Part shown: one piece after another, positions 26,109 through 34,373 of the stretch
Layout: each line of letters opens with the position of its first letter
Position numbering within the stretch: position 1 is the stretch's first letter
Assembly (NCBI RefSeq): GCF_030412785.1
Contig: NZ_CP125296.1
Location: 2,046,001 to 2,110,000 of the forward strand
Source: Paraburkholderia sabiae
Lineage (GTDB): Bacteria > Pseudomonadota > Gammaproteobacteria > Burkholderiales > Burkholderiaceae
Direction: 5' to 3'
Length of the DNA stretch: 64,000 nucleotides
The notes under the pieces: generated by a model
The model's input: the letters and a program-made list of their open reading frames with translations, nothing else
The model's database searches: none
What the model was told of the DNA's origin: nothing
Translations under genes and position numbers: made by a program

Positions 26109-26983
26109 GCCTGTCTCCTGAGTGATTCCATTGCCAGCGTCATGCGTGCTTCGAGCGTCTCGCGCGGCGCGAGCACATGCATCGGCGGCTCGTTGCCGTT
26201 GAGCGCGTTGTTTGCGTGGCTCACCGGCTCGAATGCGAAAAACGTCTGGCCGGCGGGCCTGAACAGCACCGCGCAACGCAATGTGTCGTTCGCGTCGATA
26301 GAGATGCGATGATGCGGCGTGTCGATACGTGCGCTGCCGCTCCAGCCGGTAAAGCAGTTGTCGACGACCGTGTTGTCGAGTGCGCCGAATTGCGGCGGCG
26401 GCGTGCTCGCGCACGGCAGATCGTTCGCGTCGCTGACCAGCATCGACGTCCACGCGGTGTGCAAATGCGTCTCGCCCGACGCCGTATCGAGCGGAAAGAA
26501 CGGATGCCAGCCCGCACCGCAGGGCGTCGCGCGCGAGTCCGTGTTCGTGATGCGCATGCTCAGCGTCAACGTGTCGTCTTCAATCGCGATGCGCTGCTGT
26601 GCTTCGAATGCGAACGGCCAATGCTCGTCGGGCGCATGCGCGATCCTGAGGTCGATGCTGTTCGCGTCGCTCGCGTGCACGGACCACGCCTGCTGAAAGC
26701 CGACGCCGTGAATCGCGTGCGCCATTCCCGCGAGATTCTTCGCGAGCGTGTAACGCGCATCGCCGAACCTGAACGTGCCGAACGCGATGCGATTCGAAAA
26801 CGGCACGAGCGGATAGCACGCCGTCTTGCGGACGTTGCACGCTTCCAGTTCGGCAGCGGGCGTCGGCCGCAACACGTCGCGGCCATGCCAGCGCGCATCG
26901 ACGATCGCGCCGCCCAGCGACGGCGCAACGCGCACTTGCCAGGCGTCGTTTTCCAGCGCGAACAGTTCGGGTGCGTTCGACAT
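26105..26983 (-). CDS. Aldose 1-epimerase-like mutarotase (predicted sulfoquinovose mutarotase)
   Basis: 292 residues. It has the galactose-mutarotase fold: 'LGGAIVDARWHGRDVLRP' at the N-terminus, 'YPLVPFSNRIAFG' (the N-R substrate-binding pair), 'HAIHGVGFQQAW' (catalytic-type His) and 'GAGWHPFFPLD' (second His). It interconverts anomers. Sulfoquinovose clusters carry such a gene because the retaining hydrolase releases the alpha anomer while the dehydrogenase may prefer beta. It overlaps the SDR start by four bases and begins two bases after the aldolase stop. Confidence 0.88.
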   Translation of the reverse strand: MSNAPELFALENDAWQVRVAPSLGGAIVDARWHGRDVLRPTPAAELEACNVRKTACYPLVPFSNRIAFGTFRFGDARYTLAKNLAGMAHAIHGVGFQQAWSVHASDANSIDLRIAHAPDEHWPFAFEAQQRIAIEDDTLTLSMRITNTDSRATPCGAGWHPFFPLDTASGETHLHTAWTSMLVSDANDLPCASTPPPQFGALDNTVVDNCFTGWSGSARIDTPHHRISIDANDTLRCAVLFRPAGQTFFAFEPVSHANNALNGNEPPMHVLAPRETLEARMTLAMESLRRQA

Positions 26984-26985
26984 GA

Positions 26986-27819
26986 TCAGTACGGCCCGCC
27001 CGCATTCGCGTTGGCTTGCACCTGATCCATTTCGGCGATGAACGCATTCGCCTGACGCATCATCATGCCCATGTCCGATGCAATCGCGACGTAGTCGTAG
27101 CCCATTTCCGCGAACTCGCGCACCATCGCGGGCGTCGGTCCGACGATGCCGATGGGCATGCCGACAGCGTTCGCGCGACGCGCACAATCGGCGAGCACGG
27201 CACGCACTTCGGCGTCCGCGAGATTGCCGATCTTGCCCATCGCCGCGGACAGATCGCCAGGCCCGACGAAGAGCGCATCGACGCCCGGCACGGCCGCAAT
27301 CGCTTCGAGTTGCGCAACGGCCTCGGGCGTTTCCAGCTGCACGATGCAGGCGGTAGCTTCATTCGCGCGCTTGCCGAATTCGCTCCACGTTCCGTAGCGG
27401 CTCGCGCGATGCATCGCCGCGAAACCGCGCGTGCCGAGCGGCGGAAACTTGATCGATGCAACGGCAGCACGCGCTTCTTCGGGGCTCTGCACGTACGGGA
27501 ACATCAGCGTGGGCGCGCCCATGTCGAGCGCGCGCTTCGCGAGCGTCGCGTCGTTGCGCGCAAGTCGCACGATAGGCGCTGCGCCGCCGCACTCGACAGC
27601 CTGCAACATGCGCAGCACATCCGTGAATTCGAGCGGCGCGTGTTCCATGTCGATCAGCAGCCAGTCGAAGCCCGCGTGACCGAATGCTTCCGCCGAAGCC
27701 GCCGAGCCGGACATGAGCCACGTGCCGAGCGGCTTCGCGCGCATCGTGCTGTTGTCCTTGTGCTTCAGCGCGTCACGAAAGGCGTTGCGCGTGGGGTCCT
27801 GCTTGATTCTGTTGGCCAT
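26986..27819 (-). CDS. HpcH/HpaI-family class II aldolase (predicted KDSG aldolase)
   Basis: 277 residues from ATG 27819. Features are 'LGTWLMSGSAASAEAF', 'DWLLIDMEHAPLEF', 'IVRLARND', 'QLETPEAV' (metal-binding Glu) and 'FVGPGDLSAAMG' (metal-binding Asp), the standard divalent-metal HpcH/HpaI site. In the sulfo-ED route this family cleaves 2-keto-3,6-dideoxy-6-sulfogluconate into pyruvate and 3-sulfolactaldehyde. The assignment rests on the cluster. By itself it could be any 2-keto-3-deoxy-sugar-acid aldolase such as GarL. It is 17 bases after the dehydratase. Confidence 0.9.
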   Translation of the reverse strand: MANRIKQDPTRNAFRDALKHKDNSTMRAKPLGTWLMSGSAASAEAFGHAGFDWLLIDMEHAPLEFTDVLRMLQAVECGGAAPIVRLARNDATLAKRALDMGAPTLMFPYVQSPEEARAAVASIKFPPLGTRGFAAMHRASRYGTWSEFGKRANEATACIVQLETPEAVAQLEAIAAVPGVDALFVGPGDLSAAMGKIGNLADAEVRAVLADCARRANAVGMPIGIVGPTPAMVREFAEMGYDYVAIASDMGMMMRQANAFIAEMDQVQANANAGGPY

Positions 27820-27836
27820 GTCTATTGATCCTGTGT

Positions 27837-29588
27837 TCAGAAGATCGACGGTTCGACGGGTTCTTCGAAGCCCGTCAGGAAGTCGAAGTCGCAACCCTTG
27901 TCCGCTTGCGAAACCTGTTCGACATAGAGGCGGATATAGCCGCGCTTGCGCGGGTTCGGCGGCGCACGCCAGTCTTCGCGGCGACGCGCGAGTTCTTCGT
28001 CGGAAAGCATCACGTCGAGACGCCCCGCTTCCACGTCGAGTTCGATCATGTCGCCCGTGCGGATCAGCGCGAGCGGTCCACCCGCCGCCGATTCGGGCGA
28101 CACGTGCAGCACGCAGGTGCCGTAGTGCGTGCCGCTCATGCGCGCATCGGAAATGCGGACCATGTCGCGCACGCCTGCTGCGAGCAGCTTTTTCGGAATC
28201 GGCAGATTGCCCCATTCGGGCATGCCGGGCGCGCCGATCGGCCCGCCGCCGCGCAGCACGAGCACGGTATCGGCATCGACGTCGAGATCGGGCGAATGAA
28301 TCTTCGCGTTCATCTCGGCGATCGAATCGAACACGAGTGCGCGGCCGCGATGCTTCATCAGATGCGGACTCGCCGCACTCGGCTTGATGACGGCGCCATT
28401 CGGTGCGAGATTGCCGCGCAGCACGCCGAGCGCGCCGCGTTCGCTGACGGGATCGTTCAACGGACGGATCGCGTCTTCGCCCTGCGGACGCTGGCCCGAC
28501 TCGAAGCGCGCGATGTTCTCGCCGAGCGTCGTGCCCGTCACCGTCACGCAGTCGAGCGACAGAAATTCCTTCACGCCGCTCAGCAATGCAGGCAGGCCGC
28601 CCGCGTAATAGAAGTCTTCCATCAGGCGCTTGCCGGACGGGAACACATCGGCGAGCACGGGAATGTTCTTGCCGACGCGCGCGATGTCGTCGAGCGTCAG
28701 CGGCACGTTGCCACGGCCTGCGATCGCAATCGTGTGAATCGCGGCGTTGGTCGAACCGCCGAGCGCCATATACGTAACGATGCCGTTTTCCACCGACTTG
28801 CGATTGAAGAAGCGACTCGGCTTGAGGTCTTCCCACACCATGCCGACGATGCGCTCGCCGCTCGACGAACACATGCGCGTATGCGACGCGTCCATCGCGG
28901 GAATGCTGGTCGCGCCGGGCAGCGTGAAGCCCATCGCCTCGACGATCGACGTCATCGTGCTCGCGGTGCCCATCGTGTTGCAGGTGCCGGGCGCGCGCGT
29001 CATGCGCGCTTCGAGCGAGATCCACTCGGGTTGTTCGATATTGCCCGCCACATACTCGTCCCAGAACTTCTTCGTGTGCGTGCCCGCGCCGACGGCCTGG
29101 CCGCGATGACGGTCGTTGAGCATCGGGCCCGCAGGCACGAAGATGCACGGCAGATCCGCCGACAGCGCGCCCATCAGCAGGCCCGGCGTGGTCTTGTCGC
29201 AGCCGCCCATCAACACCGCGCCGTCGATGGGCAGCGAGCGCAACAGCTCTTCCGTTTCCATCGCGAGGAAGTTGCGGTAGATCATCGTGGTCGGCTTGAC
29301 CATCACTTCGCCGAGCGACATCGCGGGCAACTCGAACGGCATGCCGCCCGCCTGCAGAATGCCACGCTTCACGGCTTCGGCGCGCTCGCGCAGATGCGCA
29401 TGACACGGCGACAGGTCGCTCCACGTATTGATGATCCCGATCACTGGCCGCGACATGAATTCTTCGCGGCGCAAACCCATTTGCTGCAGACGCTGACGAT
29501 GCGCGAACGAGCGCATGTCGTCGGGTGCAAGCCATCGCTGGCTGCGCAGTTCGCTGAGTTGTTTGAGCTTTTGTTGCACGATAGTCAC
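27837..29588 (-). CDS. IlvD/Edd-family sugar-acid dehydratase (predicted 6-deoxy-6-sulfogluconate dehydratase)
   Basis: 583 residues. The cluster ligands are visible: Cys62 ('LSPCHAHL'), Cys130 ('MGGCDKTTPG') and Cys203 ('PGTCNTMG'). That spacing is the one of the [2Fe-2S] pentonate dehydratases such as L-arabinonate dehydratase. It removes water from an aldonate to give a 2-keto-3-deoxy acid; in the sulfo-ED pathway the substrate is 6-deoxy-6-sulfogluconate. It overlaps the exporter gene by four bases. Substrate choice between pentonates and sulfogluconate cannot be read from these motifs alone. Confidence 0.92.
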   Translation of the reverse strand: MTIVQQKLKQLSELRSQRWLAPDDMRSFAHRQRLQQMGLRREEFMSRPVIGIINTWSDLSPCHAHLRERAEAVKRGILQAGGMPFELPAMSLGEVMVKPTTMIYRNFLAMETEELLRSLPIDGAVLMGGCDKTTPGLLMGALSADLPCIFVPAGPMLNDRHRGQAVGAGTHTKKFWDEYVAGNIEQPEWISLEARMTRAPGTCNTMGTASTMTSIVEAMGFTLPGATSIPAMDASHTRMCSSSGERIVGMVWEDLKPSRFFNRKSVENGIVTYMALGGSTNAAIHTIAIAGRGNVPLTLDDIARVGKNIPVLADVFPSGKRLMEDFYYAGGLPALLSGVKEFLSLDCVTVTGTTLGENIARFESGQRPQGEDAIRPLNDPVSERGALGVLRGNLAPNGAVIKPSAASPHLMKHRGRALVFDSIAEMNAKIHSPDLDVDADTVLVLRGGGPIGAPGMPEWGNLPIPKKLLAAGVRDMVRISDARMSGTHYGTCVLHVSPESAAGGPLALIRTGDMIELDVEAGRLDVMLSDEELARRREDWRAPPNPRKRGYIRLYVEQVSQADKGCDFDFLTGFEEPVEPSIF

Positions 29589-30406
29589 GCCGTGAAATTA
29601 CGAAGTTGATGGGATGCCGCGCTGACCTTCGCGTGCGCCTGCGCGGTCGCGCCGGTGACGGCGGGCGCCACGAGGCTCGCGCCGGCGATCGCCAGCAGCA
29701 CGAAGACGACGCGCCGCACTGCCGTCGGCGACCAGTTGGGCGGATAGCGGCGCGCGAGCCACGTGACCGTCAGCACGACGGGCAACGCTTCTGCGCTCAG
29801 CGCCAGCGACGCTGCATCGAAACGCCCTTGTGCGAGCACGATCACGAGCCGTAGCACGGCATTCACTGCGAACAGCAGCACCAGCGTGTCGCGCACGACC
29901 ACGCGATCGAGCGGCTGGCGATAGAGGTGGAACACCATCGGCGGACCGGCGCTCGCGAACACGCCGCCCATTACGCCGGAAATACAGCCGTAGAAAGCGA
30001 ACGTGCCGGGCGACGCAACCTGCGCGCGCGGCTTCGTCTGCACGACGAGCAACAGGCTGCACGCGAGAATCGCGAGTCCCAGTGCGAAGCGCACCACGCC
30101 GATCGCGTTATCGGACAGCCATGCGAGCAGACATGCGCCGATTGCGACGCCGACCAGGCTGCTGCCATATGAAGGCGCAAGCAGACGGCGCGGCAAATCA
30201 GGCACGCCGCGCACGAGCAAGGCCGCGTTGGCGAGCACCATCACCGTCACCACGTTGGCCGCGACAGGCAGCGGCGCGAGATGAAACACCGCGACGAGGC
30301 CGAGCAGCACGAGGCCGAACGCGAATCCCGTCAGGCTTTGCGTGAACGTCGCGGTCGCGACGCACGCCGCGAACAGCAGATGGTGCAGGAACGGACTGAG
30401 GCTCAC
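29585..30406 (-). CDS. TauE/SafE-family exporter (predicted 3-sulfolactate exporter)
   Basis: 273 residues with about eight hydrophobic helices. It has the two TauE repeats: 'ATFTQSLTGFAFGLVLLGL' near the N-terminus and 'YGCISGVMGGVFASAGPP' in the second half. The family exports sulfonates and sulfite. In sulfoquinovose clusters it is assigned to export of the C3 end product, here probably 3-sulfolactate because an aldehyde dehydrogenase is present. ATGA overlaps join it to both the GH31 gene and the dehydratase gene. Confidence 0.9.
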   Translation of the reverse strand: MSLSPFLHHLLFAACVATATFTQSLTGFAFGLVLLGLVAVFHLAPLPVAANVVTVMVLANAALLVRGVPDLPRRLLAPSYGSSLVGVAIGACLLAWLSDNAIGVVRFALGLAILACSLLLVVQTKPRAQVASPGTFAFYGCISGVMGGVFASAGPPMVFHLYRQPLDRVVVRDTLVLLFAVNAVLRLVIVLAQGRFDAASLALSAEALPVVLTVTWLARRYPPNWSPTAVRRVVFVLLAIAGASLVAPAVTGATAQAHAKVSAASHQLRNFTA

Positions 30407-32433
30407 GCTGCGTCCTTCGCCAGTTCAAGCAGTTGCGCCTCGCGCGCCGCGCCATGTCGAACGAAAACAGGCGGCTCGCCGAGCGGCGCGGCGACGTCGA
30501 CATGCTGGCCGCCTTCGTAACGCGTGCCGCTCCACAGATGCGTCCACGCATCGCCTTGCGGCAGATACACACGCCATTGCGTGGCGTTGGCCGCATGCAC
30601 CGGCGCGACGAGCAGATCGCGGCCGTACAGGTAATGGTCCTGGATCGCGTACGTCGCCTGATCGTGCTCGTAATGCAGGAACAGTGGACGCTGCAACGGC
30701 AGACCGCGCGCCGCCGCTTCATCGACGAGACCTTGCACATACGGCTTGAGCGCGACGAACACGCGCGTCATCCGTGCGAAGTGCGCGAGCACATTGGCGT
30801 CCTGCCAGAACTGGAAATTCGAATCGGGACGATTGCCTTCGTGCGTGCGCATCATCGGCGTGAAGGCGGCCATTTCGGCCCAGCGCTGGAACAGTTCGGG
30901 CGTGCGCGTGTTGCCGAACAGGCTCGTATATCCGCCGATATCGCTATGGTGATACGCATTGCCCAGCAAACCAGACGACAGCGCGCCGCAGATCACCGTC
31001 TGCAAGCCATCGTGACGTGTGAAGTCGACGGACTGGTCGCCTGCCCACAGCAGCGGACAATGCGCCTGCACGCCCGTGTAGCCCGCGCGCATGAAGAACA
31101 CGGCGTCGCCCGTGCGGCCCGCGCCTTCGATCGCGCGTGCGTTGACCTGCGCCCACAGCGTCGGCCACGCGTTGTGCATCAGCTTTGCATCGATGCCGTT
31201 GGCAAGCGTCACGTCCGTCGGCAGATATTCGCCGAAGTCCGCCATCCAGCCGTCGAGCCCTTTGTTCAGCATCTCGTCGCGGATCACGCGCTCTTCGAAC
31301 CAGCGCGCCGCCGCGGGATTCGTGAAGTCCACTACGCCGCAATCGAACTCGCCGAAGTCGACCAGGTAATCGCTGCCGTCTTCGCGCGTTGCGAGGTAGC
31401 CCGCTGCCTTCGCTTCGCCGTACAGCGTGCCGTCGTTGCACAGATACGGGTTCACGTAGCCGAGAAAACGCACGCCGTCTGCGTTCAGCTGCTTCACCCA
31501 TTCGGCGTGATCGGGATAGCGCGTTTCGTTCCAGCGCCAGTCCCAGAAGAGACGCTTGCCGAACGACGTCTGCCGGATGCCGACCCAGTCTTCGCACCAC
31601 AGGCCGCTCACTTTCAGGCCCGCTGCACGGCTTTGTTCCATGATCGTCTGCGCGTGATCGCGGCCGTTCTTCAGGCCGAGGATCGCGCCGTCCATCACCC
31701 ATGCAGGCAGCGCGGGCTGACGACCGAAGCGTTGCGAAATGCGCTCGACGAGCGTGATGAAATCGTCGGCGAGGATGAATTCGAGCCGCTCGGGAACGGC
31801 CCAGAATTGCAGTTCGTGGCGCTCGTCGTGACGGAAATCGAAGTCCGCGTAGGCCGTCGTTTCTGCGTGCAGACAGTACTTCTGCGACGACACGAACGTC
31901 GGCTGCGGATAGTTCGTGTTGTAGTAGTCGCCGCCTGATTTCGAGGTTGTGTCGGCCTGCCACGTCAGATGCGTGCTCTTGTCGCGGCCAACGCCCGGCT
32001 CCGACGTCCACAGCGGAAAGTTGCGGCCGCGCAGATCGAAGTACGACATCTGCTCGCCGCAGCCCCACACGTGTTCATCGCGTTGCGCGGGTACACGCCA
32101 CCAGACGCGGTTGATCGCGTCGCCCGACGTGGACAACGCAAGCTGCACGCCGTGTGCCGACTCGCTGGCGACGATCGTCAGTTCGCCAGCGGCTTCCGCA
32201 TTGCGCGCCAGTTCGATGCGCGCGCTGCCGTCTGCTTGCTGCGTGAAGCGCGCATCGCGCAGTGCGACGCGCTCTTCGACGTAGTCGCTGATGTCGAAGT
32301 TGCCGCGGTACATGTCGATCGTCTCGACGCCGTGTCCCACGAACACTGCGGGCGCATCCGGCGCATGTTCGAAGAGCGTGCGGCCTGCCACGCGCAACAC
32401 GAGTTTGCCGCCCGCTTCTGTCTGCCAGTTCAT
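30403..32433 (-). CDS. yihQ: GH31 sulfoquinovosidase (YihQ-type)
   Basis: 676 residues, close to the 678 of E. coli YihQ. Catalytic residues are Asp399 in 'WMADFGEYLPTD' (nucleophile) and Asp466 in 'WAGDQSVDF' (acid/base). The sulfonate pocket residues known from sulfoquinovosidases are all present: Lys255 ('LGLKNG'), Glu281 ('WCEDWVG'), Arg294 and Trp297 ('GKRLFWDW'), Arg449 ('FFMRAGYTG') and Tyr502 ('DIGGYTSLF'). This is the K-E-R-R-W-Y form; YihQ has Gln at the first two. The enzyme hydrolyses alpha-sulfoquinovosides from plant sulfolipid, such as sulfoquinovosyl glycerol. No signal peptide is seen, so it acts in the cytoplasm after uptake. Confidence 0.95.
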   Translation of the reverse strand: MNWQTEAGGKLVLRVAGRTLFEHAPDAPAVFVGHGVETIDMYRGNFDISDYVEERVALRDARFTQQADGSARIELARNAEAAGELTIVASESAHGVQLALSTSGDAINRVWWRVPAQRDEHVWGCGEQMSYFDLRGRNFPLWTSEPGVGRDKSTHLTWQADTTSKSGGDYYNTNYPQPTFVSSQKYCLHAETTAYADFDFRHDERHELQFWAVPERLEFILADDFITLVERISQRFGRQPALPAWVMDGAILGLKNGRDHAQTIMEQSRAAGLKVSGLWCEDWVGIRQTSFGKRLFWDWRWNETRYPDHAEWVKQLNADGVRFLGYVNPYLCNDGTLYGEAKAAGYLATREDGSDYLVDFGEFDCGVVDFTNPAAARWFEERVIRDEMLNKGLDGWMADFGEYLPTDVTLANGIDAKLMHNAWPTLWAQVNARAIEGAGRTGDAVFFMRAGYTGVQAHCPLLWAGDQSVDFTRHDGLQTVICGALSSGLLGNAYHHSDIGGYTSLFGNTRTPELFQRWAEMAAFTPMMRTHEGNRPDSNFQFWQDANVLAHFARMTRVFVALKPYVQGLVDEAAARGLPLQRPLFLHYEHDQATYAIQDHYLYGRDLLVAPVHAANATQWRVYLPQGDAWTHLWSGTRYEGGQHVDVAAPLGEPPVFVRHGAAREAQLLELAKDAA

Positions 32434-32487
32434 CAGCTTTACCTTGCTATTGCGTTGGGTTTAATGCAATCAGTTGATACGTTTCGT

Positions 32488-34236
32488 TCAGTGTCCGTTC
32501 GATTCGCTCGGCGACTGGTTCCACGCCAGCGCGCGCCCGCCCGCCGATGCACGTCGACGGAACAGCGCGACCAGTCCGATCGCCACACACCACGTCAGCA
32601 CCATCAGGACTTCGTACTGGGTCGTCACGCCGCCATGCCGCGCGACACCGATCGGCGACAGCGTCAGGTAGATGCTCACCAGCATCGCGAGCAGGAACAC
32701 GCTCATCGTGCTGGCATGACGCCACGGCGTGAGATCGCCCGTTTGACGCAGCTGCGGCTCGTAGACCTTCGCGCGTTGGTGGCGCATGCCGAGCACCACC
32801 ATCAGCGTGACTTCGCACACGAACAGAATGCCCATGATGTGGATGAAGTTGATGCCGAGCAGCTTGTCGACCTGGAACACGAGAATGCCGAGCGTGTAGA
32901 CGATCACATGCAGCAGCAACACCATCTTCGCGGGGAACGCGCCGATCTTCTTGCTGAAGAAGCCCACCAGCACGACGGCGATGATGGGGATGTTGTAGAA
33001 GCCGGTGAAGCGGCGCATCACCGTGTAGATGCCGTCCGGCGCGTACATCAGCAGCGGCGCGACGAGCAGCGACACGACGGCGATCACGACGCTTGCCGTC
33101 TTGCCGACGCGGATCAGCTTTTCATCGCTCGCTTCGGGTTTCCACACGCGATAGAAGTCGAATGCGATCAGCGTCGCCGTGCTGTTGATCACGGCGTTGA
33201 AGTGGCTCATCACCGTGCCGAACAGCACTGCGATAAAGAAGCCTTTGGCCCACCACGGCAGCACGTCGGTGACGAGTTGCGGATACGCGAGGTCCGGACG
33301 GCCCAGCGGATGCTGCGCATACAGATGAAACGCGACCACGCCCGGCAGCATCATGACGAGCGGCACGAGCAGCTTCATCAGGCCCGACAGCAGCACGCCC
33401 TTCTGACCTTCCGCGAGGCTTTTCGCTGCGAACGTGCGCTGCACGATCGCCTGGTTCGTACACCAGTAGAACAGGTTCGCGAAGATCATCCCCGTGAACA
33501 GCGTGCCGAACGGCACCGAATCGTGCGGGCCGCCGATGGCGGAGAGTTTCTCGGGCGCTTGCGTCGCGATGGTGTGCACGCCCGCGAAGAAGTCGCCGTG
33601 ACCGAGCGCGAACAGGCCGAGCACAGGCACCATCAGACCGGCGACCAGCAGGCCGACGCCGTTGATCGTGTCCGACACGGCGACCGCGCGCAGTCCGCCG
33701 AAAATCGCATACAGCGCGCCGATGATCCCCGACATCCACACGAGAATCGTGATCGTGCTCGCGTACGACGTGCCGAGCAGCGCCTGCACGCCGAACACCT
33801 GGTTGAACGTGATCGCGCCGAGATACAGACCCGACGGATTCGCGACCAGCATGTAGCCGATCACGAAGAACGCGCTGACCACGCGACGCGTCGTCGAATC
33901 GAAACGCTCTTCGAGGAATTGCGGCAAGGTCGAAAAGCCGCCACGGAGATAGCGCGGCAGGAAGAACATCGCGAGCGCGACGGTCGCCACAGCAGCCGTG
34001 CATTCCCACGCCATCGCCGACAGGTTGTGCGCGTAGGCGTCGCCGTTCAGACCCACCATCTGCTCGGCCGAAAGATTGGTCAGCATCATCGAGCCGGCGA
34101 TGAACCAGCCTGTGAGTCCGCCGCTCGCCATGAAGTAGCCGCGCGCGCCGTGATCCTTCGCGCGCCGCGTGAACAGGTACGACACGAAGCCGACCAGCGC
34201 GGTAAAAAACGCAAAACTCAGTATGGTGAAAATCAT
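32488..34236 (-). CDS. Sodium:solute symporter (SSS family), predicted sulfoquinovose/sulfoquinovosyl-glycerol importer
   Basis: 582 residues from ATG 34236, with about 14 membrane helices. Family marks are 'GYFMASGGLTGWFIAGSMML' near residue 30, 'NLSAEQMVGLNGDAY' and 'CTNQAIVQRTFAAKSLAEG' (SGLT-like). It is the first gene of the long operon, directly downstream of a LacI-type operator, and the only inner-membrane importer in the cluster. That makes it the natural uptake system for the sulfosugar. The SQ-ED clusters I know of often use other importers, so this pairing is worth testing. Confidence 0.9.
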   Translation of the reverse strand: MIFTILSFAFFTALVGFVSYLFTRRAKDHGARGYFMASGGLTGWFIAGSMMLTNLSAEQMVGLNGDAYAHNLSAMAWECTAAVATVALAMFFLPRYLRGGFSTLPQFLEERFDSTTRRVVSAFFVIGYMLVANPSGLYLGAITFNQVFGVQALLGTSYASTITILVWMSGIIGALYAIFGGLRAVAVSDTINGVGLLVAGLMVPVLGLFALGHGDFFAGVHTIATQAPEKLSAIGGPHDSVPFGTLFTGMIFANLFYWCTNQAIVQRTFAAKSLAEGQKGVLLSGLMKLLVPLVMMLPGVVAFHLYAQHPLGRPDLAYPQLVTDVLPWWAKGFFIAVLFGTVMSHFNAVINSTATLIAFDFYRVWKPEASDEKLIRVGKTASVVIAVVSLLVAPLLMYAPDGIYTVMRRFTGFYNIPIIAVVLVGFFSKKIGAFPAKMVLLLHVIVYTLGILVFQVDKLLGINFIHIMGILFVCEVTLMVVLGMRHQRAKVYEPQLRQTGDLTPWRHASTMSVFLLAMLVSIYLTLSPIGVARHGGVTTQYEVLMVLTWCVAIGLVALFRRRASAGGRALAWNQSPSESNGH

Positions 34237-34306
34237 TGTCTCCTCATCCCTTTGAGGTTGTTTTCGGGCTTCGTGTGGGCGATCACCCGGCAACCGGACG
34301 CTATTT

Positions 34307-34320
34307 TCGCAGCGCTGCGA
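34307..34320. promoter_or_regulatory. LacI-type operator upstream of the symporter operon
   Basis: The perfect palindrome TCGCAGCGCTGCGA lies 71 bases before the symporter start codon, in the 137-bp gap behind the aldehyde dehydrogenase gene. The identical 14 bases occur at 36801-36814. The odd-even symmetry about a central AGC|GCT is like LacI/GalR-family sites. The most likely binder is the LacI-type protein encoded at 36936. Confidence 0.75.
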
Positions 34321-34373
34321 TTTCTGTGCGAGCGTTAAAGCGCGTCCGGTGCCTTACGAAATCCGCCGGGCGC

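Noticed and set aside
27825..29609. 594-codon plus-strand open frame
   Set aside because: Antisense to the IlvD/Edd dehydratase; the dehydratase has its three cluster cysteines and operon overlaps.
22941..34236. Reading the cluster as L-arabinonate, galactonate or xyloside catabolism
   Set aside because: The dehydratase and aldolase alone would allow it, but the sulfoquinovosidase pocket residues and the TauE/SafE sulfonate exporter favour sulfoquinovose.
31969..34338. 789-codon plus-strand open frame
   Set aside because: Antisense to the symporter and sulfoquinovosidase genes; the translation is His/Arg/Gln-rich low-complexity, as expected for the shadow of a high-GC gene.
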